DNA of 26,088 bases from an uncultured Sphingopyxis sp. (GTDB lineage: Bacteria > Pseudomonadota > Alphaproteobacteria > Sphingomonadales > Sphingomonadaceae): assembly GCA_936933955.1 (NCBI GenBank), contig CAKZIN010000080.1:1-26088 (forward strand), given 5' to 3'. Shown here one piece after another: positions 22,789-26,088 of this stretch. Each line of letters opens with the position of its first letter. Position 1 is the stretch's first letter. The notes beneath the pieces are model-generated. The model ran no database searches. It worked only from the letters and a program-made list of their open reading frames with translations, and was not told the DNA's origin. A program made the translations under genes and the position numbers.

Positions 22789-24225
22789 ATGACCGACGCT
22801 GCTTCCCCCGCCGCCGCCCCTTCCGCCACCGACCGCCCCCAGCGCCCGCTCGCCGCGATCATCCTCGCTGCGGGTTCTGGCACGCGCATGGCGTCGGCGA
22901 AGCATAAGGTGCTGCATCCGATCGCGGGCAAGCCGATGCTCGACCATTTGCTCGACGCGGTGGGGGCGATCGGGGCGGAGCGGACCGTCGTGGTGGTCGG
23001 CGCGAACGGCGATCAGATCGAAACGCACCTCCACCGCCGCTCGGATGCAGAGCGGCTGACGGTTGCGTGGCAGCACGAACAGCTCGGCACCGGTCACGCC
23101 GTGGCGCAGGCAAAGGCGGCGCTCGACGGGTTCGCGGGGGATGTGCTGATCCTCTACGGCGACGTGCCGCTGGTGCGCCCGGAAACGATGCGCCGCATGG
23201 TCGAGCGGCTGAACTTCGGCATCGAACCGCGCGCGGTGGTGCTCGGCTTTCGCCCGGAGGACGCGGGCGCCTATGGTCGCATCATCGCCGGAAACGACGG
23301 CACCATCGCGCGCATGGTCGAATATAAAGACGCCAGCGCCGAAGAGCGCGCGGTCGACCTTTGCAATTCAGGGCTGATGGCGGTGCGCAGCGCGGAGCTG
23401 TTCGTGCTGCTCGACCGCATCGGCAACGACAATGCGGCGGGCGAATATTATCTTCCCGACATCGTCATGCTGCCCGGCGCCAAGAGCGCGGTGATCGAGG
23501 TCGGCGATCCGGTGGAGGTCGCCGGCGTCAACAGCCGCGCCGAACTGGCGAGCCTCGAGCGGGAATGGCAGCGCATGGCGCGGGCCAAGGCGATGGCGGC
23601 GGGAGCGACGCTGCTTGCGCCCGAGACGGTGTTCTTCTCCGCCGATACCGAGCTCGGTCGCGACGTGGTGGTCGAGCAGAACGTCGTGTTCGGCCCCGGG
23701 GTCCGCGTCGCCGACAACGTCCGCATCCGCGCTTTCTCGCACCTCGAAGGTTCGCAGGTTGCGAGCGGGGCAGAGGTCGGCCCCTACGCCCGGCTGCGCC
23801 CCGGAGCGGTGCTCGAGAGCGGGGCGAAGGTCGGCAACTTCGTCGAGGTCAAGTCTGCCCGACTGGGGGAGGGGGCCAAGGCCAACCACCTCAGCTACAT
23901 CGGCGATGCCGACGTCGGGGCGGGAGCGAACATCGGCGCGGGGACGATCACCTGCAACTACGATGGCTATTTCAAGCACCGCACCGAGATCGGCGAGCGC
24001 GCATTCATCGGCTCCAACAGCGCGCTGGTGGCGCCGGTGAAGATCGGCCGCGATGCGATTGTCGCGGCCGGCAGTGCGGTCAGCCGCGACGTCGCCGATG
24101 GCGAACTGCGGCTCGTGCGCGCCGAACAGCTGGTGAAGCCCGGCTGGGCGGATCGCTTCCACGACGCAATGCGGCGCAAGAAAGCCGAGGCCGCCGAGCG
24201 GACACCCAAAGCGGGCTCTTCTTGA
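22789..24225 (+). CDS. glmU: Bifunctional GlcNAc-1-phosphate uridylyltransferase / GlcN-1-phosphate acetyltransferase
   Basis: A 478-residue GlmU that makes UDP-GlcNAc for peptidoglycan and lipopolysaccharide. The N-terminal pyrophosphorylase carries LAAGSGTRM (26-34), K40 in AKHKVLHPIAGKPM, EQLGTGHAVAQA, YGDVPLV and the late CNSGLMAV segment. The C-terminal half is a left-handed beta-helix of hexapeptide repeats, with YARLRPGAVLESGAKVGNFVE, KANHLSYIGDADVG and GAGTITCNYDGYFKHRT, which contain the acetyltransferase residues. A Pro/Ala-rich tail of about 20 residues precedes the first strand. The ATG at 22789 has a G-rich ribosome site; the frame extends upstream without family similarity. The gene's stop overlaps the -35 element of the phasin promoter. 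Confidence 0.97.
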   Translation: MTDAASPAAAPSATDRPQRPLAAIILAAGSGTRMASAKHKVLHPIAGKPMLDHLLDAVGAIGAERTVVVVGANGDQIETHLHRRSDAERLTVAWQHEQLGTGHAVAQAKAALDGFAGDVLILYGDVPLVRPETMRRMVERLNFGIEPRAVVLGFRPEDAGAYGRIIAGNDGTIARMVEYKDASAEERAVDLCNSGLMAVRSAELFVLLDRIGNDNAAGEYYLPDIVMLPGAKSAVIEVGDPVEVAGVNSRAELASLEREWQRMARAKAMAAGATLLAPETVFFSADTELGRDVVVEQNVVFGPGVRVADNVRIRAFSHLEGSQVASGAEVGPYARLRPGAVLESGAKVGNFVEVKSARLGEGAKANHLSYIGDADVGAGANIGAGTITCNYDGYFKHRTEIGERAFIGSNSALVAPVKIGRDAIVAAGSAVSRDVADGELRLVRAEQLVKPGWADRFHDAMRRKKAEAAERTPKAGSS

Positions 24226-24250
24226 AACTTTAGCCGCCGCGGTTTATTGT
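24222..24250 (+). promoter_or_regulatory. Sigma-70-like promoter of the phasin gene
   Basis: TTGAAA (24222-24227), a 17-base spacer and TATTGT (24245-24250) make a good housekeeping-type promoter in otherwise GC-rich DNA. The -35 box overlaps the glmU stop codon. Transcription would begin near 24257, giving a leader of about 100 bases before the phasin ATG. Confidence 0.6.
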
Positions 24251-24258
24251 GCAGTGCA
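24250..24258 (+). promoter_or_regulatory. Putative PhaR operator (TGC-N3-GCA)
   Basis: The dyad TGC AGT GCA sits in the context TTGTGCAGTGCAACA. TGC/GCA-type dyads are bound by PhaR, the polyhydroxybutyrate-responsive repressor, ahead of phasin genes in other alphaproteobacteria. It overlaps the last base of the -10 box and the expected transcription start, the right place for a repressor. Binding is inferred; no phaR gene is in the window. Confidence 0.55.
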
Positions 24259-24356
24259 ACATAACGGCGTGCGCGTCGTTGTGGACCCTATAACGCGCCT
24301 CGGCATCGACCTTGGCGCACGTTGGCGGCTCTCCCCGCCCTCGACAAGGAACTGCC

Positions 24357-24806
24357 ATGACCGAGAACATCAAGAGCCAGGTCGAAACCGCGCAGGCGCA
24401 GGCTGCGGAGTTCGCTCAGACCGCGCAGACGCAGATGACCGACGCCGCTGCCAAGGCGCAGGAAAGGCTGCGCGATGCGACCGAGTTCGCGCGCGGTAAC
24501 GCCGAAGCGTTCGCCGAATCGACCCGTATCGCGATCGAAGGTTTCAACAGCCTCGCCAACGAATGGGCGACCTTCGCCCGTTCGCAGATGACCGAAGCGA
24601 CCGAATGGTCGAAGCGCTATGCCGCGGTGAAGAGCCCGACTGAGCTGGTCGAGCTCAACCGTGAAGCGATGCAGGCGGGCATCGACGCGCTGGTGAAGCA
24701 GTCGAGCAAGGCGACCGAACTCGGCCTCAAGCTCGCCAACGATGCGACTGCGCCGCTGTCGAGCCGCATCGCGATGGGCGTCGATCGGCTGAAGACCGCC
24801 GCCTGA
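24357..24806 (+). CDS. Phasin family protein
   Basis: A 149-residue Ala/Glu/Gln-rich, almost wholly helical protein of the phasin family, which coats polyhydroxyalkanoate granules. Heptad-like helices run through VETAQAQAAEFAQTAQ and AAAKAQERLRDATEFA; the typical phasin core is IEGFNSLANEWATFARSQM followed by SPTELVELNREAMQAG. The ATG at 24357 follows AAGGAA at proper distance; upstream extension of the frame to 24312 has no support. The gene has its own promoter with a PhaR-like dyad and ends before two hairpins, so it is probably monocistronic and strongly expressed. No polyhydroxyalkanoate synthase gene is nearby. Confidence 0.92.
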   Translation: MTENIKSQVETAQAQAAEFAQTAQTQMTDAAAKAQERLRDATEFARGNAEAFAESTRIAIEGFNSLANEWATFARSQMTEATEWSKRYAAVKSPTELVELNREAMQAGIDALVKQSSKATELGLKLANDATAPLSSRIAMGVDRLKTAA

Positions 24807-24815
24807 ATTATCGCT

Positions 24816-24836
24816 CGCCGGTCCGAGCGACCGGCG
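24816..24836 (+). repeat. Perfect 8-pair hairpin after the phasin gene
   Basis: Arms CGCCGGTC (24816-24823) and GACCGGCG (24829-24836) enclose a 5-base loop, 9 bases after the phasin stop. There is no T run behind it. It may protect the 3' end of the mRNA or assist the larger terminator that follows. Confidence 0.55.
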
Positions 24837-24847
24837 GGAACCCGCAG

Positions 24848-24892
24848 CGCCCGCCCCTGCACTTCGCGTGCAGTGGCGGGCGTTGTCGTTTT
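24848..24892 (+). terminator. Strong rho-independent terminator of the phasin gene
   Basis: A long stem pairs CGCCCGCC (24848-24855) with GGCGGGCG (24875-24882), then after one C-T mismatch CTGCAC (24857-24862) with GTGCAG (24868-24873), around a TTCGC loop. It is followed by TTGTCGTTTT. This separates the phasin transcript from clpS. Confidence 0.85.
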
Positions 24893-24918
24893 CGGTCAGT
24901 CACGGCGGCAGCGGCTGC

Positions 24919-24948
24919 TTGTCAACGTGGGGGCCGAGACCCTATTTT
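24919..24948 (+). promoter_or_regulatory. Promoter of clpS
   Basis: TTGTCA (24919-24924), an 18-base spacer and TATTTT (24943-24948) form a readable sigma-70-type promoter just after the phasin terminator. The expected transcription start, near 24955, falls at or next to an in-frame ATG of the clpS frame, which bears on the clpS start choice. Confidence 0.55.
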
Positions 24949-24999
24949 AGGCCGATGCAGCCCCTGACTTCGGTTTCCTCCACGCGCCTGCCGCAGACG

Positions 25000-25332
25000 A
25001 TGACGGACGATGATCGCCGCGCGCCGCCGGGCGACGACACCGGCACCGGGCTCGCCACCCGCACCCGCGCGCGGGCGAAGAAGCCGTCGCTCTACAAAGT
25101 GCTGATGCTCAACGACGACTACACCCCGATGGAGTTCGTCGTGATGGTGCTGCAGCGTTTCTTCCGCATGGACATCGAACAGGCGACGCGCGTCATGCTC
25201 CACGTCCACCAGCGCGGGGTCGGCGTGTGCGGAATCTTCAGCCTGGAGGTCGCGGAGACCAAGGTGACGCAGGTCATGGACTGTGCCCGCGCCGCTCAGC
25301 ACCCGCTGCAATGCACGCTGGAAAAGGCCTGA
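25000..25332 (+). CDS. clpS: ATP-dependent Clp protease adaptor ClpS
   Basis: A 110-residue adaptor that hands N-degron substrates to the ClpA(P) protease. After a variable acidic/basic N-terminus the core is complete: KPSLYKVLMLNDDYTPMEFVV (N38-D39-D40 line the N-degron pocket), ATRVMLHVHQRGVGVCGIF (H68/H70 region) and VAETKVTQVMDCARAAQHPLQ. The ATG at 25000 gives the TDDDRR-type start I expect for sphingomonad ClpS and a leader of about 45 bases. An ATG at 24955 would give 125 residues but coincides with the expected transcript start, so it would be leaderless. The usual downstream clpA is not adjacent; a tRNA gene on the other strand follows. Confidence 0.94.
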   Translation: MTDDDRRAPPGDDTGTGLATRTRARAKKPSLYKVLMLNDDYTPMEFVVMVLQRFFRMDIEQATRVMLHVHQRGVGVCGIFSLEVAETKVTQVMDCARAAQHPLQCTLEKA

Positions 25333-25374
25333 GCCAGGCTCTCTGCCGCTCCGCAAGGTTTCCAGAAATACGTG

Positions 25375-25391
25375 TGCCCCCTAAGGAGGCA
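25375..25391 (-). terminator. Short hairpin just downstream of tRNA-Ala
   Basis: On the minus strand UGCCUCC pairs with GGGGGCA (one G-U pair) around a UUA loop, starting 8 bases after the encoded CCA. On the plus strand the same site has an A-C mismatch, which favours the minus strand. It lacks a clear U tract, so terminator function is a moderate guess; it may be a 3' processing element. Confidence 0.4.
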
Positions 25392-25399
25392 GGGTACGT

Positions 25400-25475
25400 T
25401 GGTGGAGCCTAGCGGGATCGAACCGCTGACCTCCTGCATGCCATGCAGGCGCTCTCCCAGCTGAGCTAAGGCCCC
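25400..25475 (-). tRNA. tRNA-Ala (anticodon GGC)
   Basis: A full cloverleaf reads on the minus strand. The acceptor stem GGGGCCT pairs with AGGCTCC and contains G3-U70, the alanine identity pair. The D-arm region is AGCTCAGCTGGGAGAGC, the anticodon arm CCTGC-ATGGCAT-GCAGG has GGC at its centre, and the T-arm has GCGGTTCGATCCCGC. A73 and the CCA end are encoded. It decodes GCC/GCU alanine codons. It is convergent with clpS. Confidence 0.98.
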
Positions 25476-25502
25476 GTCACCAACGAAGCGCGTCCGGGGT
25501 GG

Positions 25503-25516
25503 CCCCACGCGTGGGG
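25503..25516. repeat. 14-base perfect palindrome upstream of tRNA-Ala
   Basis: CCCCACGCGTGGGG is a perfect palindrome with no spacer, 28 bases before the 5' end of the tRNA-Ala gene on the minus strand. It may be a regulator site in the tRNA promoter region. In DNA this GC-rich a chance palindrome is not excluded. Confidence 0.45.
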
Positions 25517-25538
25517 GCGCGGGTGGACGCGATTGCGA

Positions 25539-25563
25539 GGCGCGCCTTTAGCGGAGGCGCGCC
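25539..25563 (-). terminator. GGCGCGCC repeat pair, hairpin after the FYDLN gene
   Basis: GGCGCGCC occurs at 25539-25546 and 25556-25563. Because the octamer is itself a palindrome, the two copies are both direct and inverted repeats and can fold into an 8-pair stem with a 9-base loop. It lies 40 bases after the stop of the FYDLN-acid gene. There is no clear T run, so termination is only possible. Confidence 0.4.
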
Positions 25564-25603
25564 GCGCTTGGCAAGACGCAAGATGCGCCCTGCCGTCTAA
25601 CCG

Positions 25604-25930
25604 TCAGACCTCTTCGTCGCCGTCGCCGGGGGCGTCGACGCCCAGGTCATCGTCGCCGCCGAGATCCACGTCATTGTCGGGCGAAACGTTGTCGTCATCC
25701 TCGACATCGACGTCGAGATCCACGTCGGCGGGCGCATCCGCCGCTTCCGCCGGGGCGACGCCAGGCTTGGCCTGCTCGAACGGCATCGGCTGCTTGGACT
25801 TCAGCGCCGGTTCGGGCTGCCAGGCATAGCCGCACTCGATGCAGGTGACCGGATCGTCCTTTTCGAGGTCATAGAAGCGGGTGGCGCATTTGGGGCAGCT
25901 ACGCTTGTGGCCCCATTCAGGCTTGATCAT
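25604..25930 (-). CDS. FYDLN-acid family protein (TIGR02300)
   Basis: A 108-residue alphaproteobacterial protein. The N-terminal half holds KPEWGHKRSCPKCATRFYDLE and CIEC, so C12-x2-C15 and C30-x2-C33 form a probable zinc ribbon. The C-terminal half (about 60-108) is very rich in Asp and Glu, a disordered acidic tail. The name-giving FYDLN is FYDLE here. The function of the family is unknown. The ATG at 25930 starts the conserved MIKPEWG; the frame runs upstream to 26035 through basic, unconserved sequence. It is the last gene on this side; the tRNA-Ala gene follows on the same strand. Confidence 0.92.
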   Translation of the reverse strand: MIKPEWGHKRSCPKCATRFYDLEKDDPVTCIECGYAWQPEPALKSKQPMPFEQAKPGVAPAEAADAPADVDLDVDVEDDDNVSPDNDVDLGGDDDLGVDAPGDGDEEV

Positions 25931-26088
25931 CGAATCTCTGTCCGCTGGAGGGTCGCGAAAGGGCGCAAAACGTCGCGGAGAGCGCGCCGTTCGCCCGGCG
26001 GCGCGCGCCTTGCCAGAGCGGGGGCGCAGTGTCAAAGCCGCGCGCGATGCGAGCCGCCATCGCCCCCGCGCCCGCGCGCTTCGCCCCC
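25931..26088. other. Window edge, presumed promoter region of the FYDLN gene
   Basis: These 158 bases contain no gene that I can support. On the minus strand they should hold the FYDLN promoter and leader, but no convincing -35/-10 pair is visible. The base composition becomes almost pure G/C near the end. Confidence 0.35.

Overview
The window looks like a chromosomal housekeeping segment of a high-GC alphaproteobacterium, most likely a member of the Sphingomonadaceae (Sphingomonas or a close relative). The pointers are very G/C-rich third codon positions, a phasin gene, a FYDLN-acid protein, a mitofilin-like gene beside hemC-hemD, and a BamE-type lipoprotein and ClpS of alphaproteobacterial style. 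I see no insertion sequence, prophage, CRISPR array or obvious transferred island. Genes are densely packed on both strands and many junctions are ATGA or GTGA overlaps.

Region 1 (1-1838, +): a Ppx/GppA phosphatase and the 23S rRNA 2'-O-methyltransferase RlmE, overlapping by 4 bases.

Region 2 (7439 down to 1881, -): one apparent operon in the order hemC, hemD, a mitofilin/Mic60-like membrane protein, an M48 metalloprotease with C-terminal TPR-like helices, and a DsbA-like oxidoreductase with an unusually long N-terminal extension. The first three junctions are 4-base stop/start overlaps. It joins haem synthesis to membrane shaping and envelope quality control and is the most interesting neighbourhood here.

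Region 3 (7499-10543): tsaD and gpsA (+, overlapping), divergent from hemC, then a convergent PfkB-family adenosine-kinase-like gene with a TTG start.

Region 4 (10629-14780, -): a LytTR response regulator with its LytS-type histidine kinase, a DUF4142 lipoprotein, a pirin and a small GNAT-fold protein.

Region 5 (14884-18117): a conserved hypothetical gene and an LLM flavin oxidoreductase (+), which meets a convergent GAF-PAS protein (-) at a shared TTAA stop. A 511-base gene-free stretch rich in inverted repeats follows, then bamE (+).

Region 6 (18194-24225): a secreted DUF885 metallopeptidase-like protein (-), a small membrane protein, pmbA/tldE, an inositol-monophosphatase/CysQ-like gene and glmU (+).

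Region 7 (24226-26088): a phasin gene with a readable promoter and a PhaR-like operator, a strong terminator, clpS with its own promoter, tRNA-Ala(GGC) with encoded CCA (-), and a FYDLN-acid protein (-).

No clearly new multi-gene system is present. The best candidates for new biology are the haem-Mic60-protease-Dsb operon, the long-tailed DsbA-like protein, and the structured intergenic region at 17257-17432.
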